Below, piece by piece: positions 36,111 to 45,332 of a stretch of DNA of 64,000 nucleotides; the stretch's first letter is position 1, and each line of letters opens with the position of its first letter. Origin of the DNA: Streptomyces sp. MA5143a (GTDB lineage: Bacteria > Actinomycetota > Actinomycetes > Streptomycetales > Streptomycetaceae); the NCBI RefSeq assembly GCF_900290235.1, contig NZ_OLMK01000011.1:62001-126000 (forward strand), in the 5' to 3' direction. The notes beneath the pieces are model-generated. The model searched no databases and was not told where the DNA came from. It saw only the letters and a list, made by a program, of their open reading frames with translations. The position numbers and the translations under genes were made by a program.

Positions 36111-36145
36111 GGGCCCGCCGAATACGGCGGGCCCGCTGCTCGTTT
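36111..36145 (+). terminator. Terminator of the glp operon
   Basis: GGGCCCGCCG (36111-36120) and CGGCGGGCCC (36125-36134) form a perfect 10-bp stem with loop AATA, followed by TTTT at 36142-36145. It is 30 bp past the glpD stop. Confidence 0.8.
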
Positions 36146-36346
36146 TGCCGCCGCGAACGGTATGGCCGGAATGAATCGCACCCGCGTGCGGCCTGTCGCC
36201 GACAGGGGAAAAGGCTTGGACCCCGTGCGTCCCGGCACGGGAGACTGCGGTTCCTGCCCTGTTTGTACGCGTATGGCGCCGCCGTTCAGGCAGGGCATTC
36301 CCCCAAGAGGCTCGTGGCGGACCGCCACACGACACACAGGGGCGGG

Positions 36347-38398
36347 ATGGGATCACCTGAATCACGCACAGCAATGCCGGGCAAGGGCCCGGTCCTCCTC
36401 GCACTTCGCTATTACGGACGGGAACTGGTCCGGCTGCGGCTGCTGGCCGTCCCCGGCATGCTCCTGCCGGCCGTCGGCAACATCGGTATCTACTACGTCG
36501 CACCGCTGGTCGTCGCGAAACTCGTCGGCCGTATCGCCGACGACCCCGAGGTCACCGTCGGCTCGACGCTGCCCTACATCCTCGGCTTCGCGGGCGTCCT
36601 GCTGTTCGCCGAGGCGATCTGGCGCGTCGGCCTGCACTGTCAGAACCGTCTCGACGCCCTCGGCATCGAGCGCCTGTACGTCATCGGCATGGACGAACTG
36701 TTCGCCAAGGACGCCGCGTTCTTCCATGACAACTTCGCCGGTTCGCTGACCAAGCGGGTCCTGAGCTTCGCGTCCCGCTTCGAGCAGTTCGTCGACACCC
36801 TGACCTTCTCGGTCCTCGGCAACTTCGTTCCGTTGCTGTTCGGGGCCGTCGTCCTGTGGCGGTACCAACCGCTGCTCGTCGTCGGGCTCCTGGTGATGAT
36901 CGGGCTGACCGCGGTCTGCGTGGCGCCCCTCGTCCGCCGCCGTCAGGCGCTCGTGGGCCTGCGCGAAGAGGCCATCGCCCGGGTGTCCGGCCATGTCGCC
37001 GACAGCCTGACGAACATGGACACGGTCCGCGCGTTCGCCGCGGAGGAGCGGGAGGCCGCGGAGCACCGGTCCCGGGTCGCCGAGTCCCGCCGGCTCTCCC
37101 TGCGGTCGTGGGACTACGGCAACCTCCGCATCGACACCCTGGTCGCCCCGCTGTCCGTGCTGACCAACGTGCTGGGCCTGGTGCTCGCCATCGCCCTCGG
37201 CGCGAGAGGGAGCGGCGTCGAGGCGGTCGTCGTCGCCTTCACCTACTACACCAACGCGACGCGGATCATGTTCGAGTTCAACCAGATCTACCGTCGTATG
37301 GAGAGCGCGATGACGGAGGCCGCGCAATTCACCGACCTGCTGCGCGACCCGCCGACCGTGCTCGATCCGGCGGAGCCGGAGCCCCTGCGGCCCGGCCCCG
37401 CCGATGTGCGCTTCGACAAGGTGACCTTCGCCCACGCGGGCGCCGGACCACTCTTCCGTGGCCTCGACCTGACGGTGCCCAGCGGGACCAAGGTCGGTCT
37501 CGTGGGCCGGTCCGGCGGCGGCAAGACGACACTCTCCCGGCTTCTGCTGCGCATGAACGACATCGATGCCGGGCGCATCCTCATCGGCGGCCAGGACATC
37601 AGCCGGTTGCGCCAGGCCGACCTGCGCAGCCTCATCGCTTACGTGCCGCAGGACCCGGCGATGTTCCACCGCACCCTGCGGGACAACATCGCGTTCGCCC
37701 GGCCGGACGCCACCGAGGCCGAGATCCGGCGGGCGGCGGAGGCCGCCCACGTCACGGAGTTCGCCGACGCCCTGCCGGACGGCTTCGAGACGCTGGTGGG
37801 GGAGCGCGGCATCAAACTGTCCGGCGGGCAGCGCCAGCGGGTCGCGCTCGCCAGGGCGATCCTGCGCGACGCCCCGATCCTGCTGCTCGACGAGGCGACC
37901 AGCGCCCTCGACTCCGAGAGCGAACTCCTCGTGCAGGAGGCGTTGTGGCGGCTCATGGAGGGCCGTACGGCGCTCGTCGTCGCCCACCGGCTGAGCACGG
38001 TCGCCGGCATGGACCAACTCGTCGTCCTCGACCACGGCCGGATCATCGAACAGGGCACGCACCAGGAACTGCTCACCCGCGACGGCGCCTACGCCAAGCT
38101 GTGGCAGCACCAGTCGGGCGGCTTCCTCGACGACAGCGCCACGGACGACGGATCCACGGACGACGCCGCCACGGACGCCCTCGCGGACAGCAGTTCCACC
38201 GACAACAAGCCTACGGATCTCTACATCGGTCCCACCGACCTCGAACCCGCCGACCTCGAACCTACCGACCTCGAACCCGCCGACCTCGAACCCACCGACA
38301 TCGACAGCCCTGATCAACCGTCCACTGAGGAGACCTCCCCCGAGGAGACCTCCGCCCAGGACCGGCCCGCCGATCCGCTGGGCGTTCAGCCCCGGTAG
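36347..38398 (+). CDS. ABC exporter with fused membrane and ATPase domains
   Basis: A 683-residue half-transporter. The membrane domain (six helices, ~20-330) is followed by the ATPase (~350-585) with Walker A GRSGGGKTT, signature LSGGQRQR, Walker B ILLLDEATSALD and the switch AHRLS. It should act as a homodimer or with a partner; substrate unknown (drug, peptide or lipid). The start is set at ATG 36347, preceded by AGGGGCGGG; an in-frame start at 36263 is possible but weaker. After the ATPase there is a ~90-residue acidic tail with (TDLEPADLEP) repeats, unusual for this family. It overlaps the convergent regulator gene by 13 bp. Confidence 0.88.
   Translation: MGSPESRTAMPGKGPVLLALRYYGRELVRLRLLAVPGMLLPAVGNIGIYYVAPLVVAKLVGRIADDPEVTVGSTLPYILGFAGVLLFAEAIWRVGLHCQNRLDALGIERLYVIGMDELFAKDAAFFHDNFAGSLTKRVLSFASRFEQFVDTLTFSVLGNFVPLLFGAVVLWRYQPLLVVGLLVMIGLTAVCVAPLVRRRQALVGLREEAIARVSGHVADSLTNMDTVRAFAAEEREAAEHRSRVAESRRLSLRSWDYGNLRIDTLVAPLSVLTNVLGLVLAIALGARGSGVEAVVVAFTYYTNATRIMFEFNQIYRRMESAMTEAAQFTDLLRDPPTVLDPAEPEPLRPGPADVRFDKVTFAHAGAGPLFRGLDLTVPSGTKVGLVGRSGGGKTTLSRLLLRMNDIDAGRILIGGQDISRLRQADLRSLIAYVPQDPAMFHRTLRDNIAFARPDATEAEIRRAAEAAHVTEFADALPDGFETLVGERGIKLSGGQRQRVALARAILRDAPILLLDEATSALDSESELLVQEALWRLMEGRTALVVAHRLSTVAGMDQLVVLDHGRIIEQGTHQELLTRDGAYAKLWQHQSGGFLDDSATDDGSTDDAATDALADSSSTDNKPTDLYIGPTDLEPADLEPTDLEPADLEPTDIDSPDQPSTEETSPEETSAQDRPADPLGVQPR
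38235..38300 (+). repeat. 15-bp coding repeat in the exporter's C-terminal tail
   Basis: The unit CGACCTCGAACC with C/T and A/G variation recurs four to five times, coding for (P)(T/A)DLE. It keeps frame. It adds an acidic, proline-containing tail after the ATPase domain. Confidence 0.85.
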
Positions 38399-40254
38399 CC
38401 CCGTAGCTTCCGGTACAGCGTGGCGCGGGCGATGCCCAGGGCCACCGCCGTACGGGCCTTGTTGCCGCCGTGACGGTGCAGGGCGTCCAGGATGGCGGCG
38501 CGCTCGGCCTGCTCCATCGGGCTGAGCCGCCGGGCGGCGGGGCCCTCCCGCACCGGGTCCGGCAGCTCGGCCCGCCGGACGGGTCCCGTCGCCCGGCGCT
38601 GCTCCGTCAACGCCCGCACCAGGTGCACCAGTTCGGTGATGTTGCCGGGCCACGGGTGCTGCTCCAGCGCGCGCAGCGCGTCCAGCGACCAGGTGAGCGG
38701 CGGCTCCCCCGGCGCGGGCCTGGGGGTGAGGGAGTCGAGCAAGTGTCTGATGTCCGCGGGGCGTTCGCGCAGCGCGGGCAGGGTGACCGAGCGCGCGGCC
38801 AGGCTGTCCAGCAACCGTTGGAGACAGGGGCCGGGCGGGGGACCCGGGGTGTACGTCACCAGCAGGGGCGCGAGAGGAGGCGCTTCGAGCAGCGAGTTGA
38901 GGGCCGCCACATCGTGCTGGGTCAGACGCTCGGCGTGCCGGACGAGGACCGCCCGGCCACCCGACCACGCGTCCAACGCCGCGTGGACCGCACCCTCCGC
39001 CGCGTCCGCCGTCAGCAGCGGCTCCCCGGCCGGCTCCCCGGCCAGTCCGCCCGCCAGTCCGCCCGCCAGTTCGCGGGCCAGGGACGCCTTCCCGGTGCCG
39101 CGTTCCCCGACGAGCAGCAGCGGCTCCGACGACGACCGCGCCAGCTCTGTCGCCCGGTCGACCGCGTGCCGCCAGGCGACCGAGCGCGCGGCCACCCCCG
39201 TGTCGCCACCGCCAGCACTGCCACTGTGCCCGTCCGCCGCCTTGACGCCCCGCTCGTCCACCCCGGCGGCCGTCCGCCCCACCGGCTCCAACACGGCGAT
39301 CACACCGATCACCGAGCCCAGGTGCGTCACCGGGGTGAGGGTCGCCGAACACTTCGCCCCCTCCGGCAACGGCACGGCCGCGAAGGCCGCACCTCCCACC
39401 GCGGCGACCGCGCCGCGCTCCAGCGCCTCCAGCCCCTCCGGTGACAGCAGCCGCCCCGCGGCCTCGCTGACCAGCCGGCTGCGTCCGTCCAGGGCGACGA
39501 CCGCCCGCCCCGCCACCGGGCGCCCGCGCCCACCGCGCCCCTGACCCGCCTCACCGTCCCGGCCGTGACGCCCCGCGCCCCGCACCGCCGCCAAGTACGC
39601 GTCCAGCAGCACCCGTTCCGCTCCCTGTGACCGCGCGAGGAGTTCCGCCTCGACGGCGTCGGCGGCGGCCTCGGCGAGGGCGGCGCCCGGATGCGGTCCG
39701 CACTCCGCGCAGAGCGTGGAGGCCACGGTCACCGTGCCCAGGGGGCGCCCCGTGTCGGGGGCCAGCACCGGCACGCTGACCGCGGACACGTCCTGCCAGA
39801 GGTCGAGGAAGTGCTCGGGCCCGTGCACCTCCGCCCGCCGGAGCGTGCTCAGGGCGCGGGCCGCACTGTTCACCCCGACGGTCTGCTCGGAGAGGTCGAA
39901 GCGGCAGAGGTCGTCCCGTCCGCCGCCGGTCGCCCACAGCACCCGTAGTCGCTCGTCGGTGAGGAGGAGGGCCGCCTGTTCCGTGCCGAGGGCGGGGGCG
40001 ATCCGTTCGAGGACCGGCCGGGCCGCCGCCAGCAGGGCCGACCCCTCCGGCCGTACGGGAGACGGCGCCGGGTCGGGGACCGGGTCCCGCGTGTCGTGTC
40101 GTACGCCGAAGAACCGGGCGCGCTTCCACGCGGCGACGACCTCTTCCGGTACGTCGTCCGGCAGTTGCCGCCCCAGCAGGAACAACTCCCGGGCCCTGCG
40201 CAGCGAGGTGAGGGTGGGGCGGACGGAGACGGAGGGCTGCTCTGTGGTGGTCAC
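38386..40254 (-). CDS. AcoR/DhaR-type activator (GAF, degenerate AAA+, Fis HTH)
   Basis: A 622-residue regulator; start GTG 40254 (the frame continues upstream without a better site). The N-terminal ~320 residues hold a GAF-like sensor (SEQTVGVNSAARALSTLRRAE, SVPVLAPDTGRPLGTVTVAS). A degenerate AAA+ domain follows: LLLVGERGTGKASLARELAG is Walker A, but no GAFTGA loop is present, so contact with sigma-54 is not expected; streptomycetes have no sigma-54. The C-terminus is a Fis-type HTH (ILDALHRHGGNKARTAVALG, then IARATLYRKLRGYRG). It is divergent from the hydroxyquinol operon and likely controls it. Confidence 0.88.
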   Translation of the reverse strand: MTTTEQPSVSVRPTLTSLRRARELFLLGRQLPDDVPEEVVAAWKRARFFGVRHDTRDPVPDPAPSPVRPEGSALLAAARPVLERIAPALGTEQAALLLTDERLRVLWATGGGRDDLCRFDLSEQTVGVNSAARALSTLRRAEVHGPEHFLDLWQDVSAVSVPVLAPDTGRPLGTVTVASTLCAECGPHPGAALAEAAADAVEAELLARSQGAERVLLDAYLAAVRGAGRHGRDGEAGQGRGGRGRPVAGRAVVALDGRSRLVSEAAGRLLSPEGLEALERGAVAAVGGAAFAAVPLPEGAKCSATLTPVTHLGSVIGVIAVLEPVGRTAAGVDERGVKAADGHSGSAGGGDTGVAARSVAWRHAVDRATELARSSSEPLLLVGERGTGKASLARELAGGLAGGLAGEPAGEPLLTADAAEGAVHAALDAWSGGRAVLVRHAERLTQHDVAALNSLLEAPPLAPLLVTYTPGPPPGPCLQRLLDSLAARSVTLPALRERPADIRHLLDSLTPRPAPGEPPLTWSLDALRALEQHPWPGNITELVHLVRALTEQRRATGPVRRAELPDPVREGPAARRLSPMEQAERAAILDALHRHGGNKARTAVALGIARATLYRKLRGYRG

Positions 40255-40363
40255 GACACCGCTCACCGTACCGGCACAGGTTGAATGAGCAACAAGCGCC
40301 CCGTTTCCGTACTCCGTGCCGTGGGCAGCCCGATACGGGCGTCCAACTGCCCCGTGTGCCGAA

Positions 40364-40382
40364 GTGTCTCGTATTGAGACAC
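40364..40382. promoter_or_regulatory. Perfect palindrome GTGTCTC-N5-GAGACAC, candidate operator for the AcoR-type regulator
   Basis: GTGTCTC (40364-40370) and GAGACAC (40376-40382) are separated by GTATT. It lies in the 199-bp divergent gap, 110 bp from the regulator start and 72 bp from the monooxygenase start. TGTC-N-GACA dyads of this shape are the usual target of Fis-type HTH activators of the AcoR/NtrC class. Confidence 0.65.
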
Positions 40383-40453
40383 CCATGCTCCCGCGCCCCC
40401 GTCCATGATCTTCGACGGTCGGTGCCTGTTCTCATGCCCCTGGAGCGTTCCCC

Positions 40454-42211
40454 GTGCACACCGTCGAGCCCGATGTCGTGACCGACGTACTGATCGTGGG
40501 CAGTGGCCCCGCCGGCGCCTCCGCCGCGCTCGCGCTGAGCACGTACGGCGTGCCGAACATCGTCGTCACCCGCTACGCCCGCCTCGCCGACACGCCCCGC
40601 GCGCACATCACCAACCAGCGCACCATGGAGGTCCTGAGGGACCTCGGCGTCGAGGACGAGGTCGTCGCGAAGGCCACCCCGCAGCACCTGATGGGCGACA
40701 CGACCTTCTGCACCAGTCTCGCCGGCGAGGAGCTGGGCCGGGTCCGCTCCTGGGGCAACGACCCGCTCGTGCAGGCCGCGCACGACCTCGCCAGCCCCAC
40801 CCGTATGTGCGACATGCCGCAGCACCTGATGGAGCCGGTCCTGATCGACGCCGCGGTCGCCCGCGGCACCAACCTGCGCTTCAGCACCGTCTACAAGTCC
40901 TTCGTCCAGGACGCCGACGGCGTCACCGTCACCGTCGAGGACCGGCTGCGCGGTGACGAGTACACGATCCGCGCCAAGTACCTGATCGGCGCCGACGGCG
41001 GCCGCTCCCAGGTCGCCGAGGACGCCGGGCTGCCCATGGGCGGCCAGATGGGCGTGGCCGGCAGCATCAACATCGTCTTCGACGCGGACCTCACGAAGTA
41101 CACCGCGCACCGGCCCTCCACCCTGTACTGGGTGCTCGCCCCGGGCGCCACCGTCGGCGGCATCGGCGCGGGCCTCGTGCGCTGCGTCCGCCCCTGGAAC
41201 GAGTGGCTGATCGTATGGGGGTACGACGTCACCGCGGGCGCCCCCGACCTCACCACCGAGTACGCCGAGAGCGTCGTCCGCAAGCTGATCGGCGACGACG
41301 AGATCCCGGTGACCGTCAAGTCGTCCTCGGCGTGGACGGTCAACGAGATGTACGCGGAGACGTACTCCGCCGGCCGGGTCTTCTGCGCCGGCGACGCCAC
41401 GCACCGGCATCCGCCGTCCAACGGCCTCGGCTCCAACACCTCCATCCAGGACTCCTACAACCTGGCCTGGAAGCTCAAGCTCGTCCTCGACGGCACGGCC
41501 TCCCCTCGACTGCTGGACACCTACACCGCCGAGCGCGCCCCGATCGGCCGGCAGATCGTCACCCGCGCCAACAAGTCCATCGGCGAGACCGCGCCCGTCT
41601 TCGAGGCGCTCGACGGGCTCTCCCCGCAGACCCCGGAACAGCTGTGGGCCAACATCGCCGCCCGCAAGGACGCCACCGAGGCCGCCGAGAAGCAGCGGGC
41701 GCGGCTGCGCGAGGCCATCGCGTTCAAGGTGTACGAGTTCAACGCGCACGGCGTCGACCTCAACCAGCGCTACACCTCGGAGGCGATCGTCCCCGACGGC
41801 ACGCCCGACCCCGGTTTCGACCGCGACCCCGAGCTGTACCACCAGCCCACCACCCGCCCCGGCGCCAGGCTCCCGCACGCCTGGCTCACCTCCGGCACCC
41901 GCACCCTCTCCACGCTCGACACCGTCGGTCAGGGCCGCTTCACCCTGATCACCGGCATCGGCGGCGACCACTGGACGCGGGCGGCCGAGGCACAGGACCC
42001 GGCGATCACCACCGTCGTCATCGGCCCCGGCCGCCAGTACGAGGACCCGTACGGCGACTGGGCCCGGCTGAGCGAGACGGCCGACGGGGGAGCCCTGCTC
42101 GTCCGCCCCGACGGGTACGTGGCCTTCCGGCACGCCACGGCCGCCGCGTCGGCCGAGGACGCGGAGCGTTTGCTGTCGGCGGCGTTGCGACGGATCCTCG
42201 GACATGCCTGA
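40454..42211 (+). CDS. FAD-dependent aromatic-ring monooxygenase (TfdB/resorcinol hydroxylase type)
   Basis: A 585-residue class A flavin hydroxylase; GTG start at 40454. FAD site VLIVGSGPAGASAALALS, DG motif KYLIGADGGRSQVAEDAG and GD motif VFCAGDATHRHPPSNGLGSN are all present; the C-terminal thioredoxin-like domain carries FTLITGIGG. These enzymes use NAD(P)H and O2 to hydroxylate a phenol at the ring. With the intradiol dioxygenase and maleylacetate reductase it would make hydroxyquinol from resorcinol, a dihydroxybenzoate or a related phenol. The actual phenol is not determined. Confidence 0.88.
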   Translation: MHTVEPDVVTDVLIVGSGPAGASAALALSTYGVPNIVVTRYARLADTPRAHITNQRTMEVLRDLGVEDEVVAKATPQHLMGDTTFCTSLAGEELGRVRSWGNDPLVQAAHDLASPTRMCDMPQHLMEPVLIDAAVARGTNLRFSTVYKSFVQDADGVTVTVEDRLRGDEYTIRAKYLIGADGGRSQVAEDAGLPMGGQMGVAGSINIVFDADLTKYTAHRPSTLYWVLAPGATVGGIGAGLVRCVRPWNEWLIVWGYDVTAGAPDLTTEYAESVVRKLIGDDEIPVTVKSSSAWTVNEMYAETYSAGRVFCAGDATHRHPPSNGLGSNTSIQDSYNLAWKLKLVLDGTASPRLLDTYTAERAPIGRQIVTRANKSIGETAPVFEALDGLSPQTPEQLWANIAARKDATEAAEKQRARLREAIAFKVYEFNAHGVDLNQRYTSEAIVPDGTPDPGFDRDPELYHQPTTRPGARLPHAWLTSGTRTLSTLDTVGQGRFTLITGIGGDHWTRAAEAQDPAITTVVIGPGRQYEDPYGDWARLSETADGGALLVRPDGYVAFRHATAAASAEDAERLLSAALRRILGHA

Positions 42212-42229
42212 CGGGAAGGATGCCGGGAC

Positions 42230-42337
42230 ATGAGCACCGACACGAGCACCGACATGAGCACCGATACGAGTACCGACATGAGCACCGATACGAGTACCGA
42301 TACCAGGACCGACACGAGGACTGGCACGAGTGCCGGC
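42230..42337 (+). repeat. 12-bp coding repeat (Ser-Thr-Asp-Thr/Met) at the dioxygenase N-terminus
   Basis: ATGAGCACCGACACGAGCACC-like units (first unit cut to 20 here as ATGAGCACCGACACGAGCAC) recur about seven times with synonymous AC-C/T changes. It keeps frame and ends where normal family sequence begins. A second short coding repeat, CGACACGCC units, lies at 43243-43290 at the other end of the same gene. Confidence 0.85.
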
Positions 42338-43303
42338 ATGAGCGACGCGTTCACGACCCGGATCACCGAAGCGGTCGTCGACAGCATGGACGGCACGCCC
42401 GACCCCCGGCTGCGCGAGCTGCTCGCCGCCCTCACCCGCCACCTGCACGCCTTCGTCCGCGAGACCGGGCCGACCATGGCGGAGTGGGAGCGGGCCGTCG
42501 CCTTCCTCACCGCGACCGGACAGGCCTGCACCGCCACCCGGCAGGAGTTCGTGCTGCTCTCGGACGTGCTGGGCGTCTCCATGCTCGTGGAGACGATCAA
42601 CAGCGAGCGCGGCGCGGGGGACCGGGACGGCGCGGACGGGAGTCGCGGCCGAAGCGCCGAGGCCGGTGCCGTGACCGAGTCGACCGTCCTCGGACCCTTC
42701 CACATGACCGAGTCCCCGGCCCGTGCGCTCGGCGCCGACATCGACCTCGTCGGTGGCGGGGAGCCGTGCGTGATCAGCGGGCGTGTGCTGTCCCGCGACG
42801 GCACCCCGCTGCCCGGCGCGGTCCTCGACGTGTGGCAGGCGAACGCCGAGGGCTTCTACGACGTGCAGCAGCCGGACGTGCAGCCGCCCGGCAACGGGCG
42901 CGGACTGTTCACGACGGACGACGAGGGCCGCTTCTGGTTCCGCACCTGTGTGCCGAGCCCGTACCCGATCCCGACGGACGGCCCGGTCGGCGCGCTCCTG
43001 AAGGCCACGGCCCGCCACCCCTACCGCCCGGCCCACATCCACTTCATCGGCTCGGCCGAGGGGCACCGGACGGTCACCACGCACATCTTCGTGGCGGGCA
43101 GCGACCACCTCGACTCGGACGCGGTGTTCGCGGTCAAGGAGAGCCTCGTCCAGGACTTCACCGCGACCGACGACCCAGAACTGGCGGGGGAGTTCGGCGT
43201 TCCGAACCCGTTCCGGCACGCCCGTTTCGACCTCGTGCTCGACACCCTCGACACGCCCGACACGCCCGACACGCCCGACACGCCCGACCGGGAGGAGGCG
43301 TGA
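42230..43303 (+). CDS. Hydroxyquinol 1,2-dioxygenase (intradiol)
   Basis: A 357-residue Fe(III) intradiol dioxygenase. The iron ligands are visible: Tyr in ANAEGFYDVQ, Tyr in CVPSPYPIPTDGP, and the two His in YRPAHIHFIG, all with family spacing. The N-terminal helical dimerisation region begins at MSDAFTTRITEAVVDS. The annotated start (ATG 42230 after GGAAGG) adds a 36-residue Ser-Thr-Asp-rich extension made of 12-bp repeats; an internal ATG at 42338 gives the usual start. The C-terminus ends in (DTP)n repeats. It opens hydroxyquinol to maleylacetate. Its stop overlaps the next start (GTGA). Confidence 0.9.
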   Translation: MSTDTSTDMSTDTSTDMSTDTSTDTRTDTRTGTSAGMSDAFTTRITEAVVDSMDGTPDPRLRELLAALTRHLHAFVRETGPTMAEWERAVAFLTATGQACTATRQEFVLLSDVLGVSMLVETINSERGAGDRDGADGSRGRSAEAGAVTESTVLGPFHMTESPARALGADIDLVGGGEPCVISGRVLSRDGTPLPGAVLDVWQANAEGFYDVQQPDVQPPGNGRGLFTTDDEGRFWFRTCVPSPYPIPTDGPVGALLKATARHPYRPAHIHFIGSAEGHRTVTTHIFVAGSDHLDSDAVFAVKESLVQDFTATDDPELAGEFGVPNPFRHARFDLVLDTLDTPDTPDTPDTPDREEA

Positions 43304-44367
43304 GGGAGTTCGTCCACGAGTCCCCGCCCATGCGGGTCGTGCTCCGCGCCGGCGCCTCGGCGACCGCCGTGCCGGGCGAGGCCGAACGCCTCGGCCTGCG
43401 ACGGCTGTTGGTGGTGTCCGGCCCGCGCGGCGCGGAGACGGCCGGTGCCGTCGCGGACTCCCTCGGCGACGCCTGCGCCGGGCTGCACACCGAGGCCCGT
43501 ATGCATGTGCCCGTCGAGGTCGCCGAACGGGCCGTCGAGGTGGCGCGCGCCGCCGGGGCCGACGGGTGTGTCGCCGTCGGCGGCGGCTCCGCGATCGGCC
43601 TGGGCAAGGCCATCGCGCTGCGCACCGGCCTGCCGCTGATCGCGGTGCCGTCGACGTACTCGGGCTCGGAGATGACCCCCGTCTGGGGGCTGACCGAGCA
43701 CGGTGCCAAACGCACCGGCCGCGACCCGTCCGTCCTGCCCCGCAGTGTCGTCTACGACCCCGAACTGACCCTCTCCCTCCCCGTGCCGCTGACCGTGACC
43801 AGCGGCATCAACGCGGTCGCCCACGCGGCGGAGGCCCTCTACGCGCCGGACGCCACGCCGCTGGTGTCGCTGACGGCGGCGGAGGGTGCCCGGGCCATGA
43901 CGCGCGCGCTGCTCGAACTGGCGGCCGATCCAAAGGACCCCGACGCCCGGGGTCGCGCGCTCTACGGCGCCTGGCTGTGCGGTGCCGCGCTCGGCGCGAC
44001 CACGATGGGCCTGCACCACAAGCTCTGCCATGTCCTCGGCGGCACCTTCGGCCTGCCGCACGCCGAGACCCACACGGTCGTCCTCCCGTACGCGCTGGCC
44101 CACAACGCCCCCGCGGCCCCCGAGGCCCTCGCGGCACTCGGCCGGGCCCTGGACACCGACGACGCCCCGTACGCCCTGTGGGAGCTGTCAGGACGCCTGG
44201 GCGCCCCGCGCTCCCTCGCCGAACTCGGTCTGCGGGAAGTCGACTTGGCGGTCGCCGCGTCCCAGGTGGCGGGGCAGGCGTACGCCAACCCGCGCGAGGT
44301 CACCGAGGCGGGCGTCCTGGACGTACTGCGAGCGGCGTACGCGGGGGACCGACCCTCACCCACCTGA
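43300..44367 (+). CDS. Maleylacetate reductase (iron-containing alcohol dehydrogenase family)
   Basis: A 355-residue protein starting at GTG 43300, overlapping the dioxygenase stop. The NAD(P) site is VAVGGGSAIGLGKAIALRTG (~85-105), followed by AVPSTYSGSEMTPVWGLTE, and the HHKLCHVLGGTFGLPHAET segment, whose histidines coordinate metal or substrate in this family. It reduces maleylacetate to 3-oxoadipate. It finishes the hydroxyquinol pathway in this operon; the later 3-oxoadipate enzymes are not in the window. Confidence 0.9.
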   Translation: MREFVHESPPMRVVLRAGASATAVPGEAERLGLRRLLVVSGPRGAETAGAVADSLGDACAGLHTEARMHVPVEVAERAVEVARAAGADGCVAVGGGSAIGLGKAIALRTGLPLIAVPSTYSGSEMTPVWGLTEHGAKRTGRDPSVLPRSVVYDPELTLSLPVPLTVTSGINAVAHAAEALYAPDATPLVSLTAAEGARAMTRALLELAADPKDPDARGRALYGAWLCGAALGATTMGLHHKLCHVLGGTFGLPHAETHTVVLPYALAHNAPAAPEALAALGRALDTDDAPYALWELSGRLGAPRSLAELGLREVDLAVAASQVAGQAYANPREVTEAGVLDVLRAAYAGDRPSPT

Positions 44368-44406
44368 CCCGACCGACCGCACATCGAGAACTGAAAGGTG
44401 AACAGC

Positions 44407-45318
44407 ATGCCCCTCGGACTGCTCCGGCGGCGATCCTCCCAAGCCACCCGGGGAGCCGCGGGCCTGACGCTTCCGGTCCCGCCCGGTGCGGGTGCCCTCG
44501 TCCGTGAGGTCCTGGACCCGGTGAACCAGCCCATGGGCGCGGCCGAGGTGACGGTGACGGAACTCCGCAGCCACCGGGTCGCGGCCCGCGGCACCACCGA
44601 CCCGTACGGCTACTTCATGGCCGTCCTGCCACCGGGCGCGTACAGCCTGCTGATCGTGGCCGAGGGGCTCGAACCCCACCGGGAGTCGGTGGAGATCGTC
44701 CCGGACGCCGGCCCGGCCCCGGAACGCGTCTGGCTGCGCTCGGCCCGCCAGCTGGAACTCCCCGTCCCCGGCACCTGGCTCTTCGACCCGCCGCACACCG
44801 CGATCCGTTTCATCGCCAAGCACGTCGGCATGGCCCACGTCCACGGCCGCTTCGAACGCTTCGAGGGCGGACTCCAGGTCGCCCAGGACGTCACCGAGTC
44901 CCGCGTCCACGTCCGCATCGACGCGTCCAGCATCAACACCGGCAACAACACCCGGGACACGCACCTGCGTTCGGCCGACTTCCTCGACGTCGAGCGCTTC
45001 CCCCACATCGACTTCACCAGCCACCGCTTCGCCTACCGGGGCGGCAGCAAGTGGACGCTCCAGGGCACCCTCACGATGCACGGCGTCAGCCGTTCCGTCG
45101 CCCTCGACACGACGTATCTGGGCACCGTCAACGGCGGCTACGGCGAGGAACTCCGCTGCGCCGCCCTCGCCAAGGCCGAACTGCACCGCGAGGACTACAC
45201 CCTCAACTGGCGCACGATGCTCGCCCGCGGCATAGCCGTCGTCGGCCCCACGGTCCAACTGGAACTCGACGTCCAGGCGATGTACCGCACCCACGACACG
45301 CCCACGCCGCCGGAGTAG
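44407..45318 (+). CDS. YceI-like protein with N-terminal carboxypeptidase-regulatory-like domain
   Basis: A 303-residue protein; ATG 44407 with AAAGG 8 nt upstream. The N-terminal ~100 residues form an Ig-like/carboxypeptidase regulatory-like domain (VLDPVNQPMGAAEVTVTEL, GYFMAVLPPGAYSLLI). The C-terminal ~190 residues are a YceI lipocalin-like barrel: DPPHTAIRFIAKHVGMAHVH, the Asn-Thr-Gly-Asn turn, and FPHIDFTSHRF. No signal peptide is visible. YceI folds bind isoprenoid quinones or lipids. It lies 39 bp behind the reductase, in operon distance, but its link to aromatic breakdown is unclear. Confidence 0.85.
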   Translation: MPLGLLRRRSSQATRGAAGLTLPVPPGAGALVREVLDPVNQPMGAAEVTVTELRSHRVAARGTTDPYGYFMAVLPPGAYSLLIVAEGLEPHRESVEIVPDAGPAPERVWLRSARQLELPVPGTWLFDPPHTAIRFIAKHVGMAHVHGRFERFEGGLQVAQDVTESRVHVRIDASSINTGNNTRDTHLRSADFLDVERFPHIDFTSHRFAYRGGSKWTLQGTLTMHGVSRSVALDTTYLGTVNGGYGEELRCAALAKAELHREDYTLNWRTMLARGIAVVGPTVQLELDVQAMYRTHDTPTPPE

Positions 45319-45332
45319 GGCGCCGAGCGTTT

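Noticed and set aside
39551..43219. A 1222-residue minus-strand open frame
   Set aside because: It overlaps the clear hydroxyquinol operon on the plus strand and part of the regulator in another frame; its composition is low in hydrophobic core residues and no motif is seen.
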